A stretch of 41,468 nucleotides of DNA from Candidatus Dormiibacterota bacterium (GTDB lineage: Bacteria > Chloroflexota > Dormibacteria > Aeolococcales > Aeolococcaceae): NCBI GenBank assembly GCA_019245575.1, contig JAFARE010000031.1, forward strand, positions 1-41,468, written 5' to 3'. This document shows positions 18,849 to 26,747 of this stretch, in pieces (the first letter of the stretch is position 1; each line of letters opens with the position of its first letter). The position numbers and the translations under genes are program-made. The notes beneath the pieces were generated by a model that worked only from the letters and a program-made list of their open reading frames with translations, was not told the origin of the DNA and ran no database searches.

Positions 18849-20734
18849 CACCGCACCTCGGCGAGCGCGCCGGCGAGCTTCTTCGCCGCGCTGACGATTG
18901 CCGCCTGGTCGATGCCGGCGGCGCGCATCAACTCTGCAGTGGTGCCCGACCCGGGCAGGTCGCGCACCGCGAGGTGCACCACGCGCGGCGGTGGATCCTC
19001 CAGCGCCAGCGCCTGCATCACCGCTTCTCCGATGCCGCCTTCGGGGTAGTGGTCCTCGACGACCAGGATGCGTCCTCCCGTGTCGCGGCACGCTCTGCGC
19101 AAGGTGGTGGTGTCGATGGGTTTCACCGAGTAGCAGTCGATCACACGCACGTTGACTCCGCTCTCAGCGAGCTCGTCGGCTGCCCCGAGGCACGCGTGCA
19201 GCGTCACGCCGGCGCCCACCAGCACGGCCGCGTCCCGGTCGCTCTGGCGCAGCACCTTCGAGCCGCCCACCTCGAATTCCTCGCCAGAGGCGTACAGCAC
19301 CGGGTATGCCCCGCGTGTCGTGCGGATGTATGAGATGCCGCGTCGCTCGGCCATGCTCGCCACGAGCTTCGCGGTGGACACCGCGTCACTCGGATAGAGC
19401 ACCGTCGAGCCGTGCACCGCGCGCATCGCGGCGAGGTCCTCGAGCGCCATCTGCGAGGGCCCGTCGGCGCCGATCTCGCAGCCCGCATGCGACCCGCTGA
19501 GGCGGATGGTGGCGCCGGACACGCCGGCCATGCGGATGAAGTCGTACGCGCGCGAGAGGAACGCCGCGAACGTGGAGGCGAAGACGACATAGCCGCGCGC
19601 CGCAATGCCGACCGCGGCTGCGACCATCTGCTGCTCCGCGATGTACATCTCGAAGAAGCGCTCCGGGTGCGCCTCGGTGAACAGCTCCGCATACGTGGAG
19701 TTGCTCACCTCGCCGTCGAGCGCGACGACGTCCGCGCGCGCGCCCAGCGCGGTGATCGCCTCGCCGTACGCCTTGCGTGTGGCCACCTTGGCGCCACGCT
19801 CATACGCGGGGAGGTCGACGACCGCGGCGCGACCGTCGGGCTCCGACGCCGGGCGCGGATCCGGCGGCGCGACGTCGACGCGCAGGTTGCGCACGCCGCC
19901 CAGCTCGGCGATGGCGCGCTCCGCCATGTCCTCGGGCAGCGCCTTGCCGTGCCAGCCGTCCTGGTTCTCGATCTCGCTGAAGCCCTTGCCCTTGACGGTG
20001 CGCGCGATGATCACCGTGGGCTGGTCGCCGCCCTCAGATGCTTCGCGCAGCGCCTCGTCGATCTGCGCGACGTCGTGCCCGTCGATGAGGACCGCCCTGC
20101 AGCCGAAGGCCTCGACGCGGCGGCGGTACGCATCCAGGTCCCACTCGAACTCGGTCGGACCGCGCTGCCCCAGCCTGTTGATGTCAAACATGACCACAAG
20201 ATTGCCGAGCTTGTAGTGCGAGGCCTTGTCCAGCGCCTCCCAGATCGACCCCTCGGCCAGCTCGCTGTCGCCGCAGAGCACGTAGACGCGGTACGGCAGC
20301 TTGTCCAGGTGGCGCCCCGCGATGGCGATTCCCACCCCGACCGGCAGGCCCTGGCCGAGCGACCCGGTGGCCACGTCCACCCACGGGATCACCGGGGTTG
20401 GATGCCCCTGCAGGCGCGAGCCGAAGGTGCGGTAGGTCAACAGCTCCTCATCGCTGACCGCTCCGCAGGCCTTGTACAGCGCGTACAGCAGCGGCGACGC
20501 GTGGCCCTTGGAGAAGATGAGGTGGTCGTTGTTCGGGTTGCGCGGATCGGCGAAGTCATAGCGAAGATGGCGTGCCGCGAGCACCGCGATGAGGTCGGCC
20601 GCCGACATGCTCGAGGTGGGGTGCCCGGAGCCTGCCTTGGTGCTGGCGCGGATGCCGTCGATGCGCAGCTGCTGAGCTGCCTCTGCCGCGAAATCGAGGC
20701 TGGACATGGACCGCTCGTCGCCCGTCACCGCCAT
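18848..20734 (-). CDS. tkt: Transketolase, animal-like short form
   Basis: 628 residues. It transfers two-carbon units between pentose phosphates using thiamine diphosphate. Segments GSGHPTSSMSAADL, RNPNNDHLIFSKGHASPLLYA, DVATGSLGQGL and the ThDP motif GDSELAEGSIWEAL are present; the usual GDG of the motif is GDS here. Length and wording resemble the human-type enzyme (about 620 residues) more than the 660-residue E. coli type. The ATG at 20734 has a strong Shine-Dalgarno site, AGGAGG, 6 bases before it. It is the first gene of the seven-gene operon tkt, tal-pgi, gnd, zwf, opcA, pgl, DUF72. A weak TACCCG box at 20828-20823 (minus strand) could start the operon with an 80-base leader. Confidence 0.95.
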   Translation of the reverse strand: MAVTGDERSMSSLDFAAEAAQQLRIDGIRASTKAGSGHPTSSMSAADLIAVLAARHLRYDFADPRNPNNDHLIFSKGHASPLLYALYKACGAVSDEELLTYRTFGSRLQGHPTPVIPWVDVATGSLGQGLPVGVGIAIAGRHLDKLPYRVYVLCGDSELAEGSIWEALDKASHYKLGNLVVMFDINRLGQRGPTEFEWDLDAYRRRVEAFGCRAVLIDGHDVAQIDEALREASEGGDQPTVIIARTVKGKGFSEIENQDGWHGKALPEDMAERAIAELGGVRNLRVDVAPPDPRPASEPDGRAAVVDLPAYERGAKVATRKAYGEAITALGARADVVALDGEVSNSTYAELFTEAHPERFFEMYIAEQQMVAAAVGIAARGYVVFASTFAAFLSRAYDFIRMAGVSGATIRLSGSHAGCEIGADGPSQMALEDLAAMRAVHGSTVLYPSDAVSTAKLVASMAERRGISYIRTTRGAYPVLYASGEEFEVGGSKVLRQSDRDAAVLVGAGVTLHACLGAADELAESGVNVRVIDCYSVKPIDTTTLRRACRDTGGRILVVEDHYPEGGIGEAVMQALALEDPPPRVVHLAVRDLPGSGTTAELMRAAGIDQAAIVSAAKKLAGALAEVR

Positions 20735-20740
20735 CGCGCA

Positions 20741-20746
20741 CCTCCT
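20741..20746 (-). promoter_or_regulatory. Ribosome binding site of tkt
   Basis: AGGAGG on the minus strand, continuing as AGGAGGTG, with a 6-base spacer to the ATG at 20734. It fixes the start of the operon's first gene against an in-frame ATG at 20707 and longer upstream alternatives. Confidence 0.78.
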
Positions 20747-20826
20747 GTCTGTGTGCCTGTACCCATGATGGCGCGGCCGCCCGCGAGGCTGCCGCGGACC
20801 CGCCCGTGGGCCCGCGAGGCATCGGG

Positions 20827-20832
20827 TACACT
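20827..20832 (+). promoter_or_regulatory. -10 element of tRNA-Arg
   Basis: TACACT on the plus strand, 17 bases before the mature tRNA 5' end at 20850; expected start near 20839 with an 11-base leader. On the other strand the overlapping TACCCG is a poor -10 pointing towards tkt. Confidence 0.42.
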
Positions 20833-20849
20833 CGATCGAGGGTTCGCGC

Positions 20850-20926
20850 GCGCCCATAGCTCAGCCCGGATAGAGCAGCGGACTACGGATCCGCGTGCGG
20901 GGGTTCAAATCCTCCTGGGCGCGCCA
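20850..20926 (+). tRNA. tRNA-Arg (anticodon ACG)
   Basis: 77 bases including an encoded CCA. Acceptor arms GCGCCCA and TGGGCGC pair over seven bases, with G as discriminator. The anticodon stem GCGGA/TCCGC encloses the loop CTACGGA, whose anticodon ACG reads CGN arginine codons after adenosine-to-inosine editing. The T-arm GGGGG-TTCAAAT-CCTCC has one G-U pair. It lies between the divergent tkt promoter region and the converging anti-sigma gene. Confidence 0.97.
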
Positions 20927-20955
20927 TTCTCCTCGCCCCGGCGCGGCGCGGCGCG

Positions 20956-21681
20956 CTATGTCTGGGACAGAGGGACGACGAACTCCTGCGCCCCGGTGGG
21001 CTGGGGTTCACCGCCGGGCGGCTCGACCGTCGCCGCAATCGCCTGATAGCCGCGCAGGTCGCCGCTGACGACCGCGGTCCACGAGCCCGACCCGGGCACG
21101 GGCGACATGAATGCCGCCGGCGCCGGCGCACCGCTGCGGGGCACGAGCCACACCTCGTACACCGCCGCGCTCCCGTCCCGCGACGGCGCGCCGAGGCCGC
21201 TCACGGTGAGCACGCTGCGGCCCTGGCCCGGGAAGTACGTCAGCTCCCCGTGTGCGGACGCCGGCGCCGCCGCGGGCACGACGGCGAACGTCTCCGTCTG
21301 CGCGGCCGGGCCTCGCGTCGCGCCCCAGACCGCCAGCGCCACCGAGGCCGCCGCCGCGAGCGCCGCCGCGAGGGTGAATCCGCGGGCCTGGGGCACGCGC
21401 CGCCAGAGCCCGGCAACCCGGCGGGGACGCGCAGGCGCCGTCGCGCTCCCGGCGTACACCGCCCCCATGAGACGCCGCCGCAGCTGCCGTGACGGCGTCG
21501 CCTCCTCCAGCGACTGGGGCAGCACAGCAGCCGCACGCCGGAAGGCCCGCACCGTCTCTCTGCAGCCGGCGCAGGTCGCCAGGTGGGACTCGAGGCCTCC
21601 GGCCCCATCGCGCTCCAGCGCGCCCAGCACGGCGAGGGCGATCAGCTGCTCGGCCTCCTCGCATCTCATTGCGGTTGCCAT
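20956..21681 (-). CDS. Anti-sigma factor, RskA family
   Basis: 241 residues. The N-terminal zinc anti-sigma domain contains HxxxCxxC as HLATCAGC, preceded by the CEEAEQLIALAVLGALE helix. One transmembrane helix (about residues 100-120, LAAALAAAASVALAVWGA) is followed by an extracytoplasmic RskA C-terminal domain with YEVWLVPRSGAPAPAAF. It should hold the neighbouring ECF sigma factor inactive at the membrane. The ATG at 21681 has GGGAG about 5 bases upstream and overlaps the sigma gene by 16 bases. A second ATG at 21669 would form an ATGA junction and is possible, but has no Shine-Dalgarno site. Confidence 0.92.
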   Translation of the reverse strand: MATAMRCEEAEQLIALAVLGALERDGAGGLESHLATCAGCRETVRAFRRAAAVLPQSLEEATPSRQLRRRLMGAVYAGSATAPARPRRVAGLWRRVPQARGFTLAAALAAAASVALAVWGATRGPAAQTETFAVVPAAAPASAHGELTYFPGQGRSVLTVSGLGAPSRDGSAAVYEVWLVPRSGAPAPAAFMSPVPGSGSWTAVVSGDLRGYQAIAATVEPPGGEPQPTGAQEFVVPLSQT

Positions 21682-22232
21682 GACTGCTCCCGCTCCTGCA
21701 ACAGGTCGCGCAGCTTCGACAGCGCCAGCCGCGCCCTGCCCTTGACCGTGCCCAGGGGCACGTCCATCGACTCGGCGATCTCCCGCTGCGAGAGCCCCGC
21801 CCAGTACGCCAGCTCGATGGTCTGGCGCTGCTCCACCGGCAGCTGGCGCAGCGCTCCGCGCACCTGCTCCCGGCTGAGCTCGGCCGCCACCTGGTCCCAC
21901 GTGTCGGACACCCCGGCGCCCTCGGGCCGCTCGTCGAGCGGCAGCTCCACGCGTCCCCGGCCCGCCTCGCCGCGGAGGCGGTCGATGGCCCGGTTGCGGA
22001 CGATCGCGCAGATCCAGCTGCGCAGCGAGCCGCGCTCGGGGCGGTACGTCATGGCCCTGCGCCAGATGGCGAGGAACGCTTCCTGCACGACATCTTCTGC
22101 GGCCGCCTGGTCGCTGAGCACGCGCAGCGCCACCGTGTAGGCAACCCTTCCATAGCGGTCGTACAAGACCTCGATCGCTTCCGGCGAGCCCTGCCACAGC
22201 TGGTCGAGTACCCCGGCCTCTCGCTGGTCCAC
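21666..22232 (-). CDS. ECF RNA polymerase sigma factor, SigK-like
   Basis: 188 residues. Region 2 covers about 25-95, including AAEDVVQEAFLAIWRRA and the region 2.4 segment GSLRSWICAIVRNRAIDRLR. Region 4 covers about 125-180, with the helix-turn-helix LSQREIAESMDVPLGTVKGRARLALSKLR. The pairing with a RskA-type anti-sigma indicates the SigK-like group, released by regulated proteolysis under redox or envelope stress in characterised cases. The start is a GTG at 22232 with GGAGG 4 bases before it. Its targets are unknown; the upstream secreted-protein gene on the same strand (22318-24453) is an obvious candidate for co-regulation. Confidence 0.93.
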   Translation of the reverse strand: MDQREAGVLDQLWQGSPEAIEVLYDRYGRVAYTVALRVLSDQAAAEDVVQEAFLAIWRRAMTYRPERGSLRSWICAIVRNRAIDRLRGEAGRGRVELPLDERPEGAGVSDTWDQVAAELSREQVRGALRQLPVEQRQTIELAYWAGLSQREIAESMDVPLGTVKGRARLALSKLRDLLQEREQSWQPQ

Positions 22233-22271
22233 AAGGCCTCCATCGTCACTCCGATCCAGCGCCGGACATCG

Positions 22272-22277
22272 AGTCTA
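22272..22277 (-). promoter_or_regulatory. Possible -10 element upstream of the ECF sigma gene
   Basis: TAGACT on the minus strand, about 40 bases before the sigma GTG, giving an expected leader of about 33 bases. The same hexamer stands before the citrate synthase fusion gene. An ECF-type promoter (AAC/GTC boxes) was not recognised here. Confidence 0.28.
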
Positions 22278-22317
22278 CGGACGCCGCCGCGGTCCGGATC
22301 ACTGACAGGCGCGCGAG

Positions 22318-24453
22318 CTACTGGAGGATGACGGCCATGTCGAGGTACGCGGTCCAGAACGACGCGAACTGGCTCATGGTGAACGTCTTCATCCGTCCGT
22401 CCCACACGTCGTTGAGCGTGATTGTGCCGGCGACGCCGTCCTCCGAGACGATGGTCACCGCGTGGTCGCTCAACGAGTACGGCACGGCGCGCCCGTCGTA
22501 CGCGGTCCACCAGTAGGTGGCGACCGGCGTGTACGTGTCCGACGTGATGATGAGCACGGGCTGGCCCATTGCGATGGCGTTGAACACGACCTCCGGCCCG
22601 CCACGCTCCACGCCGACGGCGTTGAAGCCGAACTGGCGCGCCACCGCGACCAGCGGCGGGTCATAGACGCCGTAGCCCGTGCCGCGGCTCTCGCTGCCGT
22701 ACACGTTGCCCACGAACTCGCCGTACGGGTCGCCCCACTGCGCGATGTGACCGCCCGACCAGGTGGCCGGACCCTTGTCGTAGTTGGGCAGCGCGTTGAA
22801 GATCGTGTACTGGCTGATGTCGTTGCCCTTGGCGCGCGTCGCCTCCTCGAGGGCAGCGGACTCGCAGTCGAGCGGCAAGCCCTGGCGCACCGGACCGATG
22901 TTGAAGTTGTAGACCCACACGTGGTGCCAGTACGTGCTGCTCGCATCAGCGCTCACCGGCTGGCTCGGGCGCGCGGTCGAGTCGTCACCGACGAGCGCGA
23001 TGTCGCGGAGGATGTCCCACGAGCCCCAGTCGCTGTAGCCGCTCCACCAGGGGCGGAAGTTTTCGCCGGTAGTGGCAGAAACAGGACCCCAGCGTCCGAT
23101 TGCGTACATGTCACCGCCGTAGGTCGCGTGGAGCCCGATGTACATGAGCCTTCCCGCCCAGTACTGCGGTCCGGGCGCAGCCGGCGCGGCTCCGAAGTTG
23201 TGCGTGCCGCCCCACGCGTCCAGGGTCCATCCCCCGTCGGGAGTGCCGGCGGAGTCGTAGTGCACCACGAGGCCGGTCGCGATGTACCAGCCGGACCAGT
23301 ACGGCGCGCCGTTCAGCTGTGGAGCGCCGCCGAAGGGGTGCAGCCCGCCGTACGCGTCCATCTCGTAGCCCGAGTGGCCGTCGGGGTTGACGACGAGCGC
23401 CCGGGCGATGTCCCAGCCGTGCCACACCGGATATCCGCTCAGTGCCGGGGCTGCGCCGAAGGGATGGATGCCGCCCCAGGCGTCGAGCGTCCAGCCGCCC
23501 GCCCCGCCCGGCATCAGCGCCACCGAGCGGGCGATGTCCCAGTTGGGCCAGTAGGACGCCCCGGCCATGTCCAGGGACAGGCCGCCAAAGGGGTGGAGGC
23601 CGCCGTAGCCGTCGAGCACGGCGCCGCCCCGCGGCCCGGTGGCCTGCTGCCACGCGTATCGCGCCATGAACGAGACCGGCTGCGCGCCGCCGCCCGTGGC
23701 GCCGGCGAGCACCACGTCGCGGATCCCGTCGTCAGCGCCGCTGTCCGCGTAGCCGGACCAGTCGGGGGCGAGCGAGCCCCCGGTGGTGACCTCGGTGACG
23801 ATGCCGAAGCGGCCGACCGCGTACACGTGCCCACCCACGTCATGCAGGCCGACGTACATGTCCCGCCCCGGATATGACGGCGGGGCGGTGAGCGAGTACG
23901 GGTAGGTGCCGAACGGGTGCAGCCCGCCGGCGGCGTCGAGCACGGCGCCGCCATCCGGCGTGCCGCTGCTGTCGAGGTGGACGTCGAGCCCGCGGGCCAT
24001 GTCCTGCCCCTGCCAGAAGGGCTCACCGGAGAGGGCCGGCGCGCCGCCGAACTGATGGATGGTGCCCCAGCCGTCGAGCACGTACCCGGAGTGGCCGTCG
24101 GGCAGGACCACCAGCGCGCGCGCGATGTCCCAGCCGTACCAGTAGGGCAGCCCTGTCAGCGCCGGAGCGCCGCCGAATGGGTGGGCTCCGCCCCAGCCGT
24201 CGAGGGTCCAGCCTCCCCCGGAGGGCGCCAGCGTCACCGCGCGCGCGATGTCCCAGGACCACCGTCCGGCGCCGCTCGTGTCCAGGCTGGCGCCGCCGAA
24301 GGTGCGCAACCCGCCGTAGCGATCGAGCACCACGCCGCCCTGGGTGGGCGCCGACGCAGCCACGGTGTGTGCGAACCCGGCCGACAGCACGGCGACCACG
24401 AGCCATGCCGCGAGCACCCCCCTCAAACGGACGGGCGAGCCCGCTTTGATCAC
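22318..24453 (-). CDS. Secreted repeat protein with C-terminal peptidase C39-like domain
   Basis: 711 residues from the GTG at 24453; an earlier GTG at 24543 would add 30. A signal peptide (VRLRGVLAAWLVVAVLSAGF) is followed by two copies of a roughly 237-residue module, at about 39-260 and 276-497. Each copy has four blade-like repeats built on LDxWGGxHPFGGAPxLxG-YW-GWDIARALVV and a fifth block with MYVGLH...VYAVGRFG. This pattern suggests beta-propeller folding. The C-terminal region (about 528-711) resembles Peptidase_C39_2: Cys530 in LPLDCESAALEEA, His664 in SLSDHAVTIV and Asn681/Asp682 in LNDVWDG could form the catalytic set. It is probably an extracellular cysteine peptidase or amidase-like enzyme with a binding platform. 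The substrate is unknown. Confidence 0.85.
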   Translation of the reverse strand: MIKAGSPVRLRGVLAAWLVVAVLSAGFAHTVAASAPTQGGVVLDRYGGLRTFGGASLDTSGAGRWSWDIARAVTLAPSGGGWTLDGWGGAHPFGGAPALTGLPYWYGWDIARALVVLPDGHSGYVLDGWGTIHQFGGAPALSGEPFWQGQDMARGLDVHLDSSGTPDGGAVLDAAGGLHPFGTYPYSLTAPPSYPGRDMYVGLHDVGGHVYAVGRFGIVTEVTTGGSLAPDWSGYADSGADDGIRDVVLAGATGGGAQPVSFMARYAWQQATGPRGGAVLDGYGGLHPFGGLSLDMAGASYWPNWDIARSVALMPGGAGGWTLDAWGGIHPFGAAPALSGYPVWHGWDIARALVVNPDGHSGYEMDAYGGLHPFGGAPQLNGAPYWSGWYIATGLVVHYDSAGTPDGGWTLDAWGGTHNFGAAPAAPGPQYWAGRLMYIGLHATYGGDMYAIGRWGPVSATTGENFRPWWSGYSDWGSWDILRDIALVGDDSTARPSQPVSADASSTYWHHVWVYNFNIGPVRQGLPLDCESAALEEATRAKGNDISQYTIFNALPNYDKGPATWSGGHIAQWGDPYGEFVGNVYGSESRGTGYGVYDPPLVAVARQFGFNAVGVERGGPEVVFNAIAMGQPVLIITSDTYTPVATYWWTAYDGRAVPYSLSDHAVTIVSEDGVAGTITLNDVWDGRMKTFTMSQFASFWTAYLDMAVILQ

Positions 24454-24514
24454 CGAGTGTGTGCTTCGCTTCCTGTCTGCGAGGTTGACTCCACGCGGCT
24501 CGCGCCGCGCTTGG

Positions 24515-24520
24515 ATCGTA
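24515..24520 (-). promoter_or_regulatory. Possible -10 element of the C39-like protein gene
   Basis: TACGAT on the minus strand, 61 bases before the GTG at 24453. If used, it excludes the GTG at 24543 as the start, since that codon lies upstream of the promoter. Confidence 0.28.
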
Positions 24521-24557
24521 CGTGCTGCGCGCCGTCCTGACACACAATGCGCGTGCG

Positions 24558-25124
24558 TTGCAGTTCCTTTGTCGGCATATCTTTACAGCGCGGCGCCGCG
24601 CCGCTCCGGCCGCCGTTGGCGTCGCGGCCGCGGTCGTGTTGCTCGCCGGCTGCAGCTCGCCATCGCCGCCGGCGACGCCGCGCACCACAGCGACTCCGGC
24701 CACCCCCTCGCCGACGGCGCTGTTCATCCCCACCCCGCCGCCCTCGGCCGGGCCGGTGGCCCCGGGCGTGACCCTTGGGCAGCCTCCCATCACCTATGCG
24801 ATGCCCGCCGGCTTCTCGCTCACCTTCGCCACCGACCAGGAGGTGAAGCTGGCGACATCGCAGGGCGTCGAGCAGATCCTGTTCGCGGTGGACCCGTCCC
24901 AGGAGGACACCTCCCACGCGCTCGGCACCGTCACGGTCGGGGGCGAGCGCGGCTACGTGCTGCAGCGTGGCGACGACGGCAGCGGCCTCTACAGCGAGGT
25001 GGTGGTGCTGCGCCACCGGGGGACGCAGTACGAGCTCTCCTGCATCGGCTTTCACGGCTACGACAGCGCGCGGATCCAGCAGGGCTGCTCCGGCTTCACC
25101 AGCAGCCTGGCGTTCACGCGCTGA
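24558..25124 (+). CDS. Secreted lipoprotein of unknown function
   Basis: 188 residues from a TTG at 24558; a GTG at 24522 would add 12. A lipoprotein signal is clear: basic ARRR, a hydrophobic stretch, then the lipobox LLAGC with the lipidated cysteine about residue 33. A Pro/Thr/Ser-rich linker follows (about 35-70), then a compact domain containing ITYAMPAGFSLTF and two cysteines (YELSCIGF, QQGCSGF) that may form a disulfide. I do not recognise the domain. The TTG start is preferred because a CACAAT -10-like box ends 9 bases before it and because the longer version would overlap the divergent gene's possible start. Confidence 0.72.
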   Translation: MQFLCRHIFTARRRAAPAAVGVAAAVVLLAGCSSPSPPATPRTTATPATPSPTALFIPTPPPSAGPVAPGVTLGQPPITYAMPAGFSLTFATDQEVKLATSQGVEQILFAVDPSQEDTSHALGTVTVGGERGYVLQRGDDGSGLYSEVVVLRHRGTQYELSCIGFHGYDSARIQQGCSGFTSSLAFTR

Positions 25125-25200
25125 CGGCGGCGAGGCCGTCCCGCGGGGCCGCGTAACCAGGCGAGCGGCCGCGCGTTAGCTTGCCAGCACCTACCGGTCG

Positions 25201-25206
25201 AGGAGG
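25201..25206 (+). promoter_or_regulatory. Ribosome binding site of the BON-domain gene
   Basis: AGGAGG, 9 bases before the GTG at 25216. It supports that start over other frames in this stretch. Confidence 0.65.
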
Positions 25207-25215
25207 GTCTGGCTC

Positions 25216-25635
25216 GTGCCCCGCATCGTCAAGCTCGTGGCCGCCGGGATCGGCACCGGCGCGGCCGTCGCCGCGGCGTTCTTCCTGCATCCGACCTCGG
25301 GTCCGCGCCGCCGGGCCGCCGTGCGCCGGGAGTCCGCCAACGTCGCCGCGCTCGTGGGTGTCGCGGTGGACGTACCGCGCCGCTCGCTGCGCCGCGACCA
25401 GGACCTACTGGCCGCGAGCGTGCGCGACGCTCTGGAGGCCATGTACGGCGCCGAGGCAGCCTTGGTGGCCGTGAAGGAGGAGCGCGGCGTCGTCACGCTC
25501 CGCGGCGAGGTGGAGGACATCGAGGACATCGCGCGCTACGAGGCGGCGGCTCGCGACATCCCCGGGGTGCGCGACGTCGACAACCTGCTGCGCCTTCGGA
25601 TCACCGCGACGCGGCCCCGCGTTCTCACGGCATAG
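25216..25635 (+). CDS. BON-domain protein
   Basis: 139 residues from a GTG with a good Shine-Dalgarno site. The N-terminus (about 1-27) is hydrophobic and may be a signal or membrane anchor (LVAAGIGTGAAVAAAFFL). Residues about 65-130 resemble a BON domain, with VKEERGVVTLRGEVED followed by YEAAARDIPGVRDVDNLLRL, the pattern of domains that bind phospholipid or other envelope components. It stands 91 bases after the lipoprotein gene and 37 bases before the DNA ligase on the same strand. Its role is probably envelope-associated, but nothing in the context defines it. Confidence 0.78.
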   Translation: MPRIVKLVAAGIGTGAAVAAAFFLHPTSGPRRRAAVRRESANVAALVGVAVDVPRRSLRRDQDLLAASVRDALEAMYGAEAALVAVKEERGVVTLRGEVEDIEDIARYEAAARDIPGVRDVDNLLRLRITATRPRVLTA

Positions 25636-25660
25636 CTCGAGCCCGCCTCCTCTGAGCGGC

Positions 25661-25666
25661 TACCCT
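25661..25666 (+). promoter_or_regulatory. -10 element of the LigC-like gene
   Basis: TACCCT on the plus strand, 6 bases before the GTG at 25673, so transcription should begin at the start codon. The same GCTACCCTG context precedes leuS at 41073-41080. Confidence 0.42.
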
Positions 25667-25672
25667 GCGCGC

Positions 25673-26707
25673 GTGCCGCTGCCGCTTGCGCCGCCGCTCG
25701 AGCCCATGCTCGCCAAGGCAAACACCGACATTCCCACCGCCGGTGAATGGCTCTACGAGCCGAAGTGGGACGGGTTCAGGGCGATCATCTTTCGCGACGG
25801 TGAGTCGGTGCGCATCAGCAGCCGCAACTCGCTGCCGCTGGAGCGCTACTTCCCCGAGCTGCTGACGCCGCTGCGCGACGCGCTGCCGGAGCGCTGCGTC
25901 GTGGACGGTGAGGTCGTGATCGCGACCCCCAACGGACTCGACTTCGACTCGCTGCAGATGCGCCTGCATCCTGCGGAGTCGCGCGTGAAGATGCTGTCCC
26001 AGAAGACACCGGCATCGGTGGTGCTCTTCGACATCCTGGCCCTCGGCGACGACGACCTGCGTGCGACGCCGCTCCGCGAGCGTCGCAGCCGGCTGCTGCA
26101 AGCGGTGCGCGTCAACAGCACGGTGGGCATCACTCCGCAGACCGACGATCCAGAGGAGGCCACCACGTGGTACACGCGGTACGAGGGTGCGGGACTCGAC
26201 GGCGTGGTGGCCAAGTCGCCCGAGGGCACGTACCGCCACGGCGAGCGCGGCTGGATGAAGGTGAAGCACCTGCGCACCGTTGACGCGGTGGTGGGCGGAT
26301 TCCGCCCGCTCACCAAGGGTGAGGGTGTGGGCTCGCTGCTGCTCGGCCTGTACGGCGACGACGGTGTGCTGCACCACGTCGGCCACACTTCCGGCTTCAA
26401 CGCCGCGGAGCGGCGCGAGATCCTGCGCACGCTGCAGCCGCTGATCGGCGGCGAAAGCTTCGGCTTCGGCCGCACGCCGGGTGGTCCCAGCCGCTGGCGG
26501 CGCGAAGCAGACATGTCCTGGACGTCGGTGACGCCGTCACTCGTGTGCGAGGTCTCGTTCGACCACCTGCAGGGCAACCGCTTCCGTCACGCTGCGCGCT
26601 TCATCCGCTGGCGCGCGGACAAGGCCCCGTCCGACTGCACCTTCGAGCAGCTGGCGCCACCGGAAGCGTTCGCGCTGGAGGACATCGTCGTAGCACCGCG
26701 CCGCTGA
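25673..26707 (+). CDS. ATP-dependent DNA ligase, LigC-like
   Basis: 344 residues. The adenylation domain has motif I EPKWDGFRA with the nucleotidyl lysine K31, VDGEVV (78-83), the FDIL segment (119-122), motif IV LDGVVAK (175-181) and motif V WMKVKHLR (194-201). An OB-fold domain follows, ending with the segment VCEVSFDHLQGNRFRHAARFIRWR. The size and two-domain layout match the LigC group that in mycobacteria acts as a backup ligase in repair. No Ku or LigD polymerase/nuclease gene is adjacent. The start is a GTG, and the promoter geometry suggests leaderless translation. Confidence 0.92.
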   Translation: MPLPLAPPLEPMLAKANTDIPTAGEWLYEPKWDGFRAIIFRDGESVRISSRNSLPLERYFPELLTPLRDALPERCVVDGEVVIATPNGLDFDSLQMRLHPAESRVKMLSQKTPASVVLFDILALGDDDLRATPLRERRSRLLQAVRVNSTVGITPQTDDPEEATTWYTRYEGAGLDGVVAKSPEGTYRHGERGWMKVKHLRTVDAVVGGFRPLTKGEGVGSLLLGLYGDDGVLHHVGHTSGFNAAERREILRTLQPLIGGESFGFGRTPGGPSRWRREADMSWTSVTPSLVCEVSFDHLQGNRFRHAARFIRWRADKAPSDCTFEQLAPPEAFALEDIVVAPRR

Positions 26708-26747
26708 CGCAGCCGCCGGCGCGCGCCCTGATAGCACAAGGCTTCCC

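Noticed and set aside
20936..20953. GC-rich GGCGC repeats after tRNA-Arg as a terminator
   Set aside because: Self-complementary in part but without a defined loop or T-run; not enough to call.
24522..24543. The outermost GTG starts of the lipoprotein (24522) and the C39-like protein (24543)
   Set aside because: Together they would overlap head-to-head by 22 bases, leaving no room for promoters. Internal starts give better signal peptides.
24603..24735. Pro/Thr/Ser coding repeats as a possible DNA repeat or CRISPR-like array
   Set aside because: The irregular units encode the lipoprotein linker; no constant repeat and spacer lengths.
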